A program made the position numbers and the translations under genes. A DNA stretch of 64,000 nucleotides from Polyporus tsugae (Eukaryota; Basidiomycota; Agaricomycetes; Polyporales; Polyporaceae): contig JAHRBS010000002.1 of NCBI GenBank assembly GCA_024305745.1, forward strand, positions 248,001 through 312,000, written 5' to 3'. Below are positions 31,276 to 42,351 of this stretch, piece after piece. Below the pieces are notes generated by a model that saw only the letters and a program-made list of their open reading frames with translations, had not been told where the DNA came from and did no database searches. How positions within the stretch are numbered: the stretch's first letter is position 1; each line of letters begins with the position of its first letter.

Positions 31276-32793
31276 ATGTCCCGATGGTGCACAAGACAGG
31301 TCTTTCGCTGCTTCAAGGCCCTTGAACGCCTCGGCGACAGAATCACAGGCGCAGCCGGGCCCTTCTTCGTCGCCCTCGCCGTCGTACTGATCTCGATCGG
31401 CGTGTTCTGCTTCTGTGAGTCTTGCTTCCCACCCTCTCCCCCCTCGCCTCGCCATGGAAGCTAAACACGAATGCGACCGGCCCACCTCTGCGTAGTCGAC
31501 ATCATCCAGCCCTCGCTGCCGTACAAGTGGCTTACGACGTCTGTGTGCATCGTCATCGTGCTCAACCTCTTCGGGCACTACTACTTCGTCTGCACCGTCC
31601 CGCCCGGGTTCGCCGACGATCCGCCACGCGAGCCAAATGCGCGCACGGGGATTTTGTGGGCGAGGAAGCGGCGGTCGGCGACGCACAGGGCATTGACGGG
31701 CGTGCGCTGGAGCGAGGATGCGAATGTGACGCGTGCGGCGGTATCCAAGTGCAAGAGGTGTGGGGTGATGCGGCCTGAGGTGAGTCGCGTTCACGGTTTG
31801 GCGGTGGCGGGTGAGGAGGACGGCGTGAACACGGATGCTGAGGGCGGGATGCGAGAGGTCACATCATTGCAGGATATGCAACCGCTGCGTGCTGAAGTAT
31901 GACCACCATTGTCCTGTGAGTGCCGTCGTATTCGTTGTTTGCGAGGATGCGGGCGCGGGGCTGACCGGCGGTGCTGCTGTAGTGTGAGTGTGGCGCGCTC
32001 AGTGTCCGCAATGTCCGACGTCGGTAACTGAAGAATGGTCGGGCAGGGATCAACCAATGTGTAGGCATCCACAACGAACGCCACTTTGTGCTGTTCCTGT
32101 GCGTATCTTGTTCCATTTCTATCGTGTTGGCTATGACGACGTAGTCGTTCATCCAGGATCTACATGGTCGTCGCGACCGCATGCTTCATCGCATTTGGCT
32201 GGCGAATCGTCCTCGTCGCGTTGGGCTGGTCCGATGTGAGTTACCCTCGTCGATTCGTTTACCTGGGATTCTGACCGCCAAACTCGTTGTAGGATCCTTG
32301 GCCGCATCTCGCACCTCCTGTGGCCTTTCTGCTGACGTTCATCCTTTCGGGCGTACTGTGCATGGCCGTCACTGCGATGGCAGGGTGGCATCTTTACATG
32401 ATTGCGTGCGGAGAAACGTCTGTCGAGAGCCAAGACCACGAGTACTACCGCAAGATTGCCAGGCAACGTGGGGAGGTGGGCCAGACAATCTATATTTCTT
32501 GAACGAATTGCTTACTGGCGCGCAGTCGTTCGTGAACTGTTATGACATGGGGTACCTCAAGAACCTCCAACTCTTCTTCAATGTCGGACAAGACGGATAG
32601 TAAGTAGACCCTGGAGTCGATATATGCGAAGTGTGGCTGAGACTTAGGCGTTCGCAGCCCATACTACACGCTTCTGCTGCCATTCCGCACCGAACCTTAC
32701 ACGGACGGTCGCGCTTGGGCGAGGCGACAAGGATTCGAGCAACATCTCGGCGTCCGGCCAGGCGAAGAGCTTACGGACGAAGATGAGGAATGA
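31276..32793 (+). CDS. DHHC-type protein S-palmitoyltransferase, with a predicted 1-nt exon
   Basis: Integral membrane palmitoyl-CoA:protein-Cys transferase of the ER/Golgi or plasma membrane. Nine exons, 31276-31414, 31496-31779, 31856-31915, 31983 (one base), 32047-32098, 32157-32235, 32293-32475, 32526-32599 and 32658-32793, sum to 1008 nt and 335 aa. TM helices: FFVALAVVLISIGVFC, LTTSVCIVIVLNLFGHYYF, and after the catalytic domain LIYMVVATACFIAFGW and APPVAFLLTFILSGVLC. The Cys-rich domain is complete: CKRCGVMRPERSHHCRICNR, then [20 protein letters not shown], with DHHC the active site. The later NCYDMGYLKNLQLFFN plus YPYYTL resembles the PaCCT motif. Without the one-base exon, the joint after DHHCP goes out of frame and stops. 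The best-known fungal relatives are the Pfa proteins; the subtype is not assigned. Confidence 0.9.
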
Positions 32794-33283
32794 TCCCTTT
32801 CGTCCCCAGCCTTTTACTGGATTATAATGCTGCATCATCGCTGTCGACGCTATCCTCAATGTCAATGTACCATCCGGACACTGTAAGTACCACCCTAGCT
32901 TCTCCCTTCGGATGACATTCTGCCGGGGCCATACGACCCTTCGAAGTGCTGGGTGTGCATGCACGACCAATGCGCTTGGGAAGGAGCATGACTTACGTCC
33001 GGCTTATGGTGCATGTACTTTCGTGCTTGCACCATCCCCTCTGATTCTGCACCACACCTCCCTACTTCTTAAACACGCTAACGTCCTCGTCAATCTAGAT
33101 AATTTATATCGTACCAAGGGATCCTCAGGACATTTGGGACACTCTCCGACCAATCTGTGCTATACGTACCAATCAAATTCACTGAATCCCACTCCCATCG
33201 ATTCTCTAGGACGCACGGTGTGAGGCTCGAAAGTACAACATCGATATTAGCAGTATTTACAAAATTTCTCGGGACACCGGGGA
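32794..33283. other. Convergent intergenic region
   Basis: 3' UTRs of the palmitoyltransferase and NAA20 genes. Nothing else recognised. Confidence 0.4.
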
Positions 33284-34102
33284 CTATGAAACCTCGTGTG
33301 CGCTCACGACGATATCCCTCCCATTCGCTCGTACAGATCGTCGCATGGGATCTCGACCCAGTGGTTTCCGCATGTCTGCCCCAAGCCCATCTCAATGATC
33401 CCGTCCACAGGCTGGGCCAGAGATAAGAGGAACACGCACCGAAGCCATCCTCCTCGTCTCGTACGCTGAACCCTAGGCCCAGATTGCTGTAGTACTCCCG
33501 CACGCGCCGGTACACGCTGTAACCGAAGTGCTCGTACATGTTGATCGCTGCCAAGTTTACGCAGCGCACGTAGAGATCGACGAAGTAGCCGCGGTAGTTC
33601 TCGTCCGACACCTTCTCGAGCCAGGTCATGAACTTGCGCGAGAGCCCGAGGCGACGGTACTCGGGGGCGACGGTGAGTGCGGTTACGTGCCCGTGGAGGT
33701 CGGTGCCCCGGCCTTCGGCCTTTCCGATGACTGTAGCATAGGTGTGGCAAGGGGAATGAGGGACAGGGCGCGGGGGGGAAGGTTGGGGAGAGCGAGACGT
33801 ACCGTAGCCCATCATGCGGCCTTGCGGCGTCTCCTGGACAGCACACATGTCTGGCCAGCGACAGAAGTAACCTAAGTAGAAGTTGATGGCATACTGTAGA
33901 GCCAAAGCGTAAGGGTCACAGTCCCCCGAGATGCGAGTCCGTGAGTCGTTCATGCGCGCACCGTTTCTGTCCAGAGGTCCAGGTTGCTGTGTGCACGGTG
34001 AGTCCGTCAATGCGAGTCCCAGTGAAATGATTTCGGGAATTCTGCGCACATGTGGTTGAACTTGAAAAGATCGGTCGCTTTGAAGGATCGTACTATGCTC
34101 AT
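33284..34102 (-). CDS. NAA20: N-terminal acetyltransferase B catalytic subunit (Naa20/Nat3)
   Basis: Acetylates nascent proteins starting Met-Asp/Glu/Asn/Gln, at the ribosome with the auxiliary subunit Naa25/Mdm20. Five exons, 34102-34050, 33986-33962 (25 nt), 33893-33803, 33730-33440 and 33375-33284, give 183 aa, the usual length. N-terminus: MSIVRSFKATDLFKFNHINL then DLWTETYAINFYLGYFCRWP. The GNAT acetyl-CoA pocket is in HGHVTALTVAPEYRRLGL (R/QxxGxG/A type), followed by KVSDENYRGYFVDLYVRC, NLAAINMYEHFGYSVYRRV and the C-terminal RDEEDGFDMRKPLGRD. The small second exon is required to give the conserved NL-D-x-x-TETY sequence. The tail matches the conserved DMRK(P/A)L end. Confidence 0.95.
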
Positions 34103-34140
34103 TTTGGTAGATGGCCTGCAGTGGTAGATGGCCTGCAGAA
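34103..34140 (+). repeat. Short direct repeat upstream of NAA20
   Basis: The 17-bp unit tggtagatggcctgcag occurs twice in tandem just 5' of the NAA20 start codon, between NAA20 and the HET gene. No function assigned. Confidence 0.6.
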
Positions 34141-34598
34141 GCCAGGGGAGCAGGAAAGATCAGGAGTAAGGTGCGTGTGTCAGGAGGAGAAAAGTGGCTA
34201 TCACGTTGGTTCAGCGCCCGGAAGGAGTTGAACCAGTAAACGACCCTGCCACTTCCCCTGCCACTTGAGCCAGCTTAAATCCTTTTAAATCTGAGAATGT
34301 TTGCACTCTCTCCATCCCAAACCTCTACAATGTCATATCATCAGCAGTATATTTCTAGGGCGTTTCACTTCAAACAGGACAGGCGGAGAACACCCGGTGC
34401 AGCGTCGACCAGCAGAGCATGGGAAATCGGGAGCAGTTGAGTTGACTTTCTTTCTCTCGGAGACCTTCGACGATCTCTCCATCGGTGAAGAGTGGACCAT
34501 TCGTGGACGGCTGCAGGACTTAACTTGTAAGTACCCTCATGGGACGGATAGGATTCATGCATCATGTCTGAACAGCTTGCGTCTTCAACAGTGGCAGA

Positions 34599-36596
34599 AT
34601 GCGTCTGCTCGATACTCACACAGGTCATTTCGTCGAGTTTTATGACATTTCCAATATCCGTTATGCTATCCTATCGCATACGTGGGATCCTCGCGGCGAA
34701 CAGACCTATCAAGACGTCAGGAAGATTCAGGAATGTCATCCCATCCTGGCCCATGGGACCTCCGTGGAGTTGGAACTGTCACCGCTTCTACCCGACCCCC
34801 CGAATCACCCTAACGTCGAGCAGCAGCCCTTGTACACCCCGGGATTCTGGGATGACCGGAGGCTCTCTGACAAGATACGGAGGGCTTGCCAGATTGCTCG
34901 AGTCCACGGATATCGCTACTGCTGGATTGACTCCTGCTGTATTGACAAGACGAGCAGCTCCGAGCTGTCGGAAGCAATCAACTCGATGTACGCCTGGTAC
35001 GGTCATGCGGCAATATGCTATGCGTTTCTCGCAGACGTCCCTCACGGAGACACCCCGGACCCGTACGAGTCTGCCTTCCGCAGGAGCAGATGGTTCAGGC
35101 GAGGTTGGACTCTCCAAGAACTCATCGCGCCCAGACGCCTCGTCTTCCTGTCATCCGATTGGCAGGCGCTCGGATCAAAGAGCTCGATGGCTGGACTCGT
35201 TGAACAGATTACGCGCATCGACCGCAAGGTCCTGACGAACCAACTCTCACTCGACAAGATGAGCGTTGCACGGCGGATGTCCTGGGCTGCCGAACGAGAG
35301 ACGACAAGGGTGGAGGACCGCGCGTACTCGCTTCTTGGTATCTTTGACCTCAACATGCCTACCCTCTATGGCGAAGGCGAACGTGCCTTCCGACGACTGC
35401 AGGAGGAAATCCTGCGACGGATCCCAGACCAGACTCTGTTCGCGTTGAACGAGTACCCCGCTTGGCCCGGCTTGGCTATCCAGGGGGAAGCGGGACCCGG
35501 ATACTATGTGGCGAAGAAGAGCAAGGATCGCTACACCGTCGAGACTTCACACACCCAATCCCTCTTTGGTTCGTCTCCCTCAAGCTTCATCTACGCCGGG
35601 TCGGTGGACACCATCCTGGAACGTGACTACATGGGTCTCTTGGGTCTTTCTGAGATTCCATACCCGGACTACACCTCATCGCCCTACGGCATCCGCTCAT
35701 CCTTCCCCATAATTCCGCTCCAACAGTGCTTTGTCCCGGGGACTCTTTCCGCCTCCAGCGGTGGGGAAATCTCGGAGTGGTATATAGTTATCCTGGGCTG
35801 CTACAGCTCAAGCGAGTTTCAAAGTCTCGGACCTCATCTCTTGGCGCGTGTGTGCCGCATTGCCCCGTCTCCATCCTCAAAGGTCGAGCTCATGACTGTC
35901 GGGGCACTCAGAATCGATAGGGCCGACATTGCAAGCTCCACCGAGTTCACCGTGTTCACCGTATCTGCAGACCAACTCAAAAACCTCTGTCGGCTTGTGC
36001 AAATTCGGTCCGTCTACCTCCCTCATCCAGATCGTGCGTCCCCTACCCCATCTCCACCAGTCAACCCACTCGCGCCGGACCGCGTTTTTACGCTCGCCCT
36101 GTCGTCCTACACCTCCTCTGTCCTCCGAGCGGACGGGTATGGTGTGGAATTCCACGAGCCTCGTCGTACGAATGAGCTCCCCTGGACCTACTCCCTCGTG
36201 CTCCGGAGGCACGACCGCGTCCTGCAGCTCAACATCGACGAGGTTCCCAGATCCGGTGGCCAGTTCCTCAGCGCGGCCGCCTGGTCTTTCACCGCTGCCG
36301 ACGCCGAGCGCCATCGCTTTCCTCTCTCGACTTGTCGGGATCCTCGTCCCCACGATGCCGTCGTGTACCGCTTCGACTCCGGCGGAGGCTTTCCTACAAT
36401 CACGCTTCCAGAAGAAGCAAACCGTTTCGAGGGTGTGGTCGTCCGTCTGGAGCTGGAAGAGGCATCGGCAGCGGACTCGTCCGTGTCCCACCACCTGCAC
36501 GTCGATGTCGAAGAGCTCGACTGGTACGTGACGGAGCAATTTCGTGGTGGCTCCGTGGTTCAGCAAATTGTGGAGTTGTGTTCCCAGGCGAAATGA
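34599..36596 (+). CDS. HET-domain (heterokaryon incompatibility) protein
   Basis: A single uninterrupted exon of 665 aa, in contrast to its intron-rich neighbours. The HET domain opens with the hallmark block YAILSHTW (residues 22-29), continues with KIRRACQIARVHGYRYCWID then SCCIDKTSSSELSEAINSMY, and closes with WFRRGWTLQELIAPR. It is followed by the usual HET-E-like extension RRMSWAAERETTRVEDRAYS then LLGIFDLNMPTLYGEGERAF. HET proteins trigger programmed cell death after fusion of unlike individuals. The 400-residue C-terminal part is beta-rich, with no NACHT, WD40 or ankyrin repeats; it may be a specificity region. Such genes expand and turn over quickly in basidiomycetes, so the partner or trigger cannot be inferred. 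Confidence 0.93.
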   Translation: MRLLDTHTGHFVEFYDISNIRYAILSHTWDPRGEQTYQDVRKIQECHPILAHGTSVELELSPLLPDPPNHPNVEQQPLYTPGFWDDRRLSDKIRRACQIARVHGYRYCWIDSCCIDKTSSSELSEAINSMYAWYGHAAICYAFLADVPHGDTPDPYESAFRRSRWFRRGWTLQELIAPRRLVFLSSDWQALGSKSSMAGLVEQITRIDRKVLTNQLSLDKMSVARRMSWAAERETTRVEDRAYSLLGIFDLNMPTLYGEGERAFRRLQEEILRRIPDQTLFALNEYPAWPGLAIQGEAGPGYYVAKKSKDRYTVETSHTQSLFGSSPSSFIYAGSVDTILERDYMGLLGLSEIPYPDYTSSPYGIRSSFPIIPLQQCFVPGTLSASSGGEISEWYIVILGCYSSSEFQSLGPHLLARVCRIAPSPSSKVELMTVGALRIDRADIASSTEFTVFTVSADQLKNLCRLVQIRSVYLPHPDRASPTPSPPVNPLAPDRVFTLALSSYTSSVLRADGYGVEFHEPRRTNELPWTYSLVLRRHDRVLQLNIDEVPRSGGQFLSAAAWSFTAADAERHRFPLSTCRDPRPHDAVVYRFDSGGGFPTITLPEEANRFEGVVVRLELEEASAADSSVSHHLHVDVEELDWYVTEQFRGGSVVQQIVELCSQAK

Positions 36597-37064
36597 TCAA
36601 GCATGTGTATTTGGACCTGGCCTGCGATTTCCTTGTAATATGTATCATGGTACTTTGTCCCTTTGGGTGTTTGCTCGACGGTACCTTCTGCATCTACATA
36701 CCTAGCCTCATTGGCTACAGACATACAAGGGATTATTCCTGCGGTGATGGCTGGATTGCTCCGTCCCCTGCAAGTAGGGGTTATGAACTCCACTAGTTCG
36801 CGGTGGAAATCACATTTCATAAAATCACTTTCCCCGTCACCCAAGTTGCACCGGAACGGGAGATGAGGAAAACCAAAGACATCTGTCTGACAGAACAGAA
36901 CCCCTGCGGAGTGTGCAACAAACATGATCGCCTATTGTATACAAATGGTCCTCACAGATAGATGTACGGTTACAGTTTTTGTTCTTCCTTTTCCCTATCA
37001 TCACATCGCACACAGAGCTCAGCCTGCGATCCAGCATGCACCGTCCGAGTCCTCCTCTCGCAGC
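36597..37064. other. Convergent intergenic region
   Basis: Between the HET gene and the end of the aldose epimerase gene. No feature recognised. Confidence 0.4.
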
Positions 37065-38862
37065 TTAGACGCTGCCGTCGCCCTTGTACCACACGTCGAG
37101 CCGCACGAAGTTGTTGTACACCTCGCCAGACGCGAGGAGCGTGTCGTCGCCCGAGGGCCCGCGCGACTGGGGGTGGATCCACGCTGCGAGCGGCGCGTGG
37201 AACTCGAGGAACGCCGCCGCTGTTCCGAGCACGTCACGTCAATATCAGCGTCTGGTCGTTTCCAGAACGGAACAGAAGGAGAAGACGACGCACATCCGGG
37301 GGTGTAACCGTCGCCGACCGCGCCGGAGCCACCATGGATCTTCTTCCGCGCGCCCTTCTCGGGCACGGTGAGGTTGTTCGTGTAGAACTGCACGCCGGCC
37401 TCTGTGCGTGTGAGATGCGCGCACACAACAAGAAAAGGGTGTATCTATGCGTCAGTGACGGTTGGATATGAGCATGAGGGAAACGCGACTGACGGTTCGT
37501 TGCGAACCCAACGCGGAGGCCACTCTTCCCGCTCGCGAGCGAGACGACCTCTTCCGACGCGGGGCCGTCACGCGAAAGAGCGGCGCCGACAAGGTCGAGC
37601 TCGGGCTTCAGGTCTGACGCGGAAAGGACGGTCTGCGGGACAGGCGCGTCGCGCGCGGAGAATACGTAGAACTCGTCTAGATATGCACAAGTTGAGTGCG
37701 GTCACATAGAAGAGTTCGCCATGTGTTCCACGCACCGTATCCGGTCTCGGGGAACGACTCGCCAATACGCCCTGTCGTCTTCTCGGCATGGGCGTGGTGC
37801 GTGCCTGCGACAGGGAGCAGGGAGCCCGTCGAGAGCGCCTCAGCGTTGAGCTCGATGGTGTGATCGGCCTACGAAAGTAGGTGAGCATGACGAGGTCCAG
37901 GACACGCGAGCACGCGACTGCGGCACAATCATGGTTAGTGAGACGAACCTTGATGGAGATCTTGTGGTCCTTCACGCTGAGAGTCTCCGGGCCACCCTGC
38001 AGCGACGCATCGAGGTTGAAGCCCCAATGCTATCAATGACGCAAAGAGCGGAGCGGGGATAGGGACGGTGGAGATTAAGCAACCCGACGCGCGAACTCGT
38101 TATCGAGCGGAGGCAGTAGAACAAAGACCCACCTGGGTCAGGTTGATCGGCGTAACCTTGTTCTCGTCGAGAAGCTTCGCGCGGTAGGTGATGATAACGC
38201 TCCCGAGGTTCCACTCCTTTCCGTCCGCGGTCTGGTTGGGAGCACCCTCCGGTTGCGCGAGTCCGATGAGAGCCTCGATGAGGAGCTTACCAGGATAGCC
38301 CTCCTCGCCGTCCTCGGATATGCGCCGGAAGATGATGGACGTGGGTGCGCGAGTCTGGATGGTCGCGAGCTCCGCGGCGGTGAAGAGCTGCGAGGCGGAA
38401 GGGTCGACCAGTGGCTCCCAGACGTACTGGTCGAAGCCCTTGACGCCACCGTGGAGGGAGACGGTGGGCTTCTCGTTCGGCTGGGGGGAGACGACGGAAT
38501 GGATGTTGTTACGGCTGATGGAGAAAGAGCCGACGGGGAGACGGTTGGCGTAGCGGCCGATGATAGTGTTGGTGTACTTTTGGGTGAGATGACCGGTAGG
38601 GTCCTCGGGCCCGACTAGAATGTCGTGGGTCTGTGGGACATCAGGGCTCTGCAAGCAACTTATCTCCGTGGACGCACCTTTCCATCTGCCTGGACAAAGA
38701 GACGATGGAGAACGAGTCCGCGGGGGATGATCTGCCACTGGTGTCAGTGGCGTTGAAGAATAATACACTTTACTATAGACACACCTCCAAGGCGAGCGAG
38801 GGGGTGAAAGAGGGGAGAGCGAGGAGGATGGGAGTAAAGTCGGGGTCAGCTGGCGACGCCAT
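37065..38862 (-). CDS. Aldose 1-epimerase (galactose mutarotase-like)
   Basis: Interconverts alpha- and beta-anomers of hexoses such as galactose and glucose. Eight exons, 38862-38785, 38731-38678, 38630-38133, 38029-37949, 37868-37736, 37676-37494, 37401-37294 and 37219-37065, give 429 aa. Family blocks: IIPRGLVLHRLFVQ near the N-terminus, HDILVGPEDPTGH, NTIIGRYANRLPVGSFSI, VSLHGGVKGFDQYVWEP, TPINLTQHWGFNLDAS and GVQFYTNNLTVP near the C-terminus. The N-terminus (MASPADPDFTPILL) has no signal peptide, so a cytosolic enzyme is likely. At 429 aa it is longer than bacterial GalM (about 340 aa), mainly through loops. No GAL-pathway gene lies next to it. Confidence 0.9.
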
Positions 38863-39644
38863 GGCCGTGGTAGTGGGACAGAGTCAAGGGACTTGGACGA
38901 GCGCAGGACGAGTCGAGGACGACGAGCAGCAGACATTCGCGGGATCGGCGGGGGCGTCGGGCCGCACTCGCCAATCTAGATCTTATCTCATCGCCGACAA
39001 TCCTCCACAAAACCTCGCAATCTCTCGCAATACTCCTACTGTACTTATGCTCTACTATAACGATAGCTACCTCAGTTTCACGATATGGCCGAAGGAAACG
39101 ACAAAGACCCTCCCAGTCATGCATATGTCGATAATGTCAACATCTTTTGAATTCGAAATCCTGACCCTTGTTACAAACGACCGCAGACCTATGTATATGG
39201 CTATATCCATATAGTGTGTAGCTGATCTGGCATACGCAGCGATCATCTGTATTGTCCCCGGGGGCCGGTGTTGAAGTGGATGAGAGGATGAAGGTGACAT
39301 GCAAATCGCGTGACTCAGCTCGACGTGGTCATTCACTAACCACTACAGTACCCACATGTCTCCGATCGGCGATGACAACGTGCACGGATATCTGCCGTCT
39401 CTTGGGTCGTCACGAATGTGTTCCTGGTTGGTCAGCTCTATAGTGGACTTCGTGTGAGGGGTTTGGTACCAACATAGTTGGTCAGCGGCTCCGATTGCGT
39501 CGCGCACTCGAGAGCATGCACCTCAATCACGACAGCCCTTCGACAGCCTACATATACCTGCGCGTCATGGCGTCAGGTTCCCTCATCGATTCTATTCTCT
39601 TCATCCAATCCCACCTCCCTTGACCCCACTCTCCCAACTGCACC
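38863..39644. other. Divergent promoter region
   Basis: Shared upstream region of the aldose epimerase (-) and the enoyl-reductase-like oxidoreductase (+). A TATA-like element occurs at about 39550 (acatatacct). Nothing else recognised. Confidence 0.4.
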
Positions 39645-40988
39645 ATGTCCACCCAGAAGGCTCTCACCATCCCCGAGAAGCAGGGCGAGTGGAAGCTGGC
39701 CGAAATCCCCATTCCTACACCCGGCCCCAAGGAGCTTCTCGTCAAGGTCGCCGCCACCGCGTTGAACCCCGTCGACTGGAAGATCAGAGAGTTGGGCATC
39801 TTCGTCGAGAACTACCCCTTCATCTCCGGCACAGACGCGTCGGGCATCGTCGAGGAAGTGGGTTCCGAAGTCACCAACTTGGCAAAGGGCGATAAGATGT
39901 GCGCTCTCCTTCTACCGACACCGTCCATCTCCCGGTGCTATACTGACCCCACTGTCCACCCAGCCTGTTCCAAGGTTTCTTCGCGAACGAGAGGGCCACC
40001 TTCCAGCAGTACACCATCGTCCCTGCGGATGTTGTAGCTAAGGTGCGCTCGCGATCGATTCAGCATGCGTCTATGTCCGGTCTAGCATGCCAATCACACA
40101 CCTCGCGCACAGGTCCCGCAGAACATCACCCTTGACCAAGCTGCGTCCGTGCCTGTTGGACTCGCGACCGTCACCATCGGCCTTTGGGGCCACCACCCCA
40201 ACGCCAAGTCTGTTTCCCTCGCCGCGCCCTGGGAGGAGGGTGGCGAGACCAAGTACGCGGGCAAGGCCTTCGTCGTCCTCGGCGGCGCGTCCTCCGTCGG
40301 GCAGTACGGTGCGCAATTCCCCCTTCCGTCCCCCTGTCGTGAGGCGGCACAGGTTGCAGTTGCTGAGACACAACGCATATGTACATGCAGCCATCCAAGT
40401 CGCGCGGCTGTCCAAGTTCTCGCCGATCATCGCGACCGCGTCCCCGCACAACATACAGCTCCTCAAGTCCCTCGGCGCGACGCACGTCCTCGATCGCTCG
40501 CTCGCGCCTGCTGTGCTCGCCGCGGAGGTCGCGAAGCTGACCGCGGGCACGTCCGTCGACGTCGTCTACGACGCGATCGCGCACGCGGACACGCAGACGC
40601 TCGGGTACGAGTTGCTCGCGCCCGGCGGCGCGCTCGTCACGACGCTCGCGACGAACATCCCCGAGGACAAGCTCAAGGCGGGCGGCGACAAGAAGGTCGT
40701 GAACGTGTTCGGGAGCGTGCACCACCCCGATAACAGGGACTTTGGCGTCGAGCTGTACAGCCGGCTGACGGAGCTGCTGAGGACGGGCGCGATCGTGGTG
40801 CGTCTTCAATCTCTCTTTCGCGCGATTGGGAGAGGGCGTGTTGGCTGACTGGGGTGTCGTGAATCTAGCCGAACACCGTCGAGGTCGTCCCGGGCGGTCT
40901 TGCAGGCATCGCCGAGGGTCTGCAGAGGCTGAAGGAGAACAAGGTCAGCGGGAAGAAGCTCATCGTCCGTCCCCAGGAGACGGCATGA
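39645..40988 (+). CDS. MDR-type enoyl reductase-like oxidoreductase (ToxD-like), copy 1
   Basis: Medium-chain dehydrogenase/reductase, NADPH-dependent and zinc-independent by family, similar to fungal ToxD/trans-enoyl-reductase proteins that reduce polyketide or small enone substrates. Five exons, 39645-39898, 39964-40042, 40113-40308, 40391-40797 and 40869-40988, give 351 aa. The GroES-like domain has VKVAATALNPVDWKIRE and FISGTDASGIVEEVG. The cofactor domain has FVVLGGASSVGQYAIQVARL, then TASPHNIQLLKSLGATHVLD. The C-terminus ends in VSGKKLIVRPQETA. No structural or catalytic zinc cysteines are seen. It shares all four intron positions with the copy at 59.9-61.2 kb on the other strand. No polyketide synthase is present in the window. 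Confidence 0.93.
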
Positions 40989-42351
40989 CCGTATCAGAAA
41001 TTGGTTGAAGTCGCATAATCGACGTGTACTTGTATACTGCAAAGATTGGTTGACGGAGATTCCGGAGTGTGGTAAGCAGAGAGTGGTTTATACTGTAGTG
41101 ACTCGGGCATCCGATTGCGGCGGCGACCATAAGGGTAAGTAAACTGCTCATGCAAGGTTCATTGTGCTTCTCAGAGCGCAAGGGAGCTCTCCGGTGGACC
41201 TAAGACATTCTGTACAGACTGCGTGCGCAATCGATGTGGTGGCTTGTGAGAGTCCGGGGCAATGACCCCAACGGCGAGACCAGCGTCTTGGCATCGTGAG
41301 GTTATTGTGCATCTATAGCTAGTTCTACTATACCTACAACGTCCCTAGCGTCGACTGCAGAAGAACGACACCGCGCGACGTAGACATTGCACGCGGCGGT
41401 CGTAATTTGGTTAAGGCAGCGAGTACAGTACAAGTTAGGACATACTTATCTAGGAATTCGGGGTGTTACTGAAGTTGCTTGGACTTGCCTCCGCCCCGCG
41501 AAGGTTGGCCAATGACGGCAACCATCATCGTGCCCATATGGAGGTCGACTGTTGGTGGACTGGCCGGCGGTTCCTGAGTGACGGGCATGTCAGAACGCGA
41601 GTCTAAAGCAAGATGGTTGGATCTGATCAACGTACGGCGGACAGGGCCAACCTACGTGGATGGCTACGGACCTGGCAAGTGAAACCGGCGACCTAGCCTG
41701 GTTGGAGAAAATCCAAGTGCTTGCCACCGGGCTGCTAGTCTCCATTGCTGACCTTTATCGGGACGAAAAGATGACAGTCGATGTCCAGGCTGCTGTTGAA
41801 ATCTAATGCATTGATACCAGCATCTTTACCATGTGTTCTAGTACGTGGACAGGGGTCCAATCGACCCAAACGAAGTTGGTGGTACTGATGTAAACGGTTC
41901 AGTTCAAGATCGGTTCCATTTCCGGATGTTTGTTTGGCAAGAGCCTCTGTGCCAAACAACGAATATTAGGCGCTTATCAGTCCAATCGCGATGCATCTAT
42001 CAATTCCCACGAGGATGTCCCTCTGTAATCCGTGGGCGGTCCATTCAATAATCTCTCTAGGTATCTACAACATTATTGGTAAGGAATATAAATCCTCACT
42101 CGTTTACGTACAGGCTAATACAGTGGTCCGTTGAATGTACAAACACATGTCCGAAGGCGGCCGCCGACTCGGAGCACGGCGACCCGCATGTATAGATATA
42201 GATACATTATGGTATACTCGTCCCTCCGTTCCCTAAAATCCAAGTCCGAATCCAAATCGAAAAAGCAGCCCCTCGCAGCTCGCTCCAAGAAGAAAGAAAG
42301 AAGGAGCCGTCGGAAGAAAGCGGAGAGCCCCTTCCTCCCGGGCGGCGACGC
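40989..42351. other. 1.4-kb intergenic region
   Basis: Lower GC than the flanking exons. No coding chain, tRNA or terminal repeat recognised. Confidence 0.4.
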
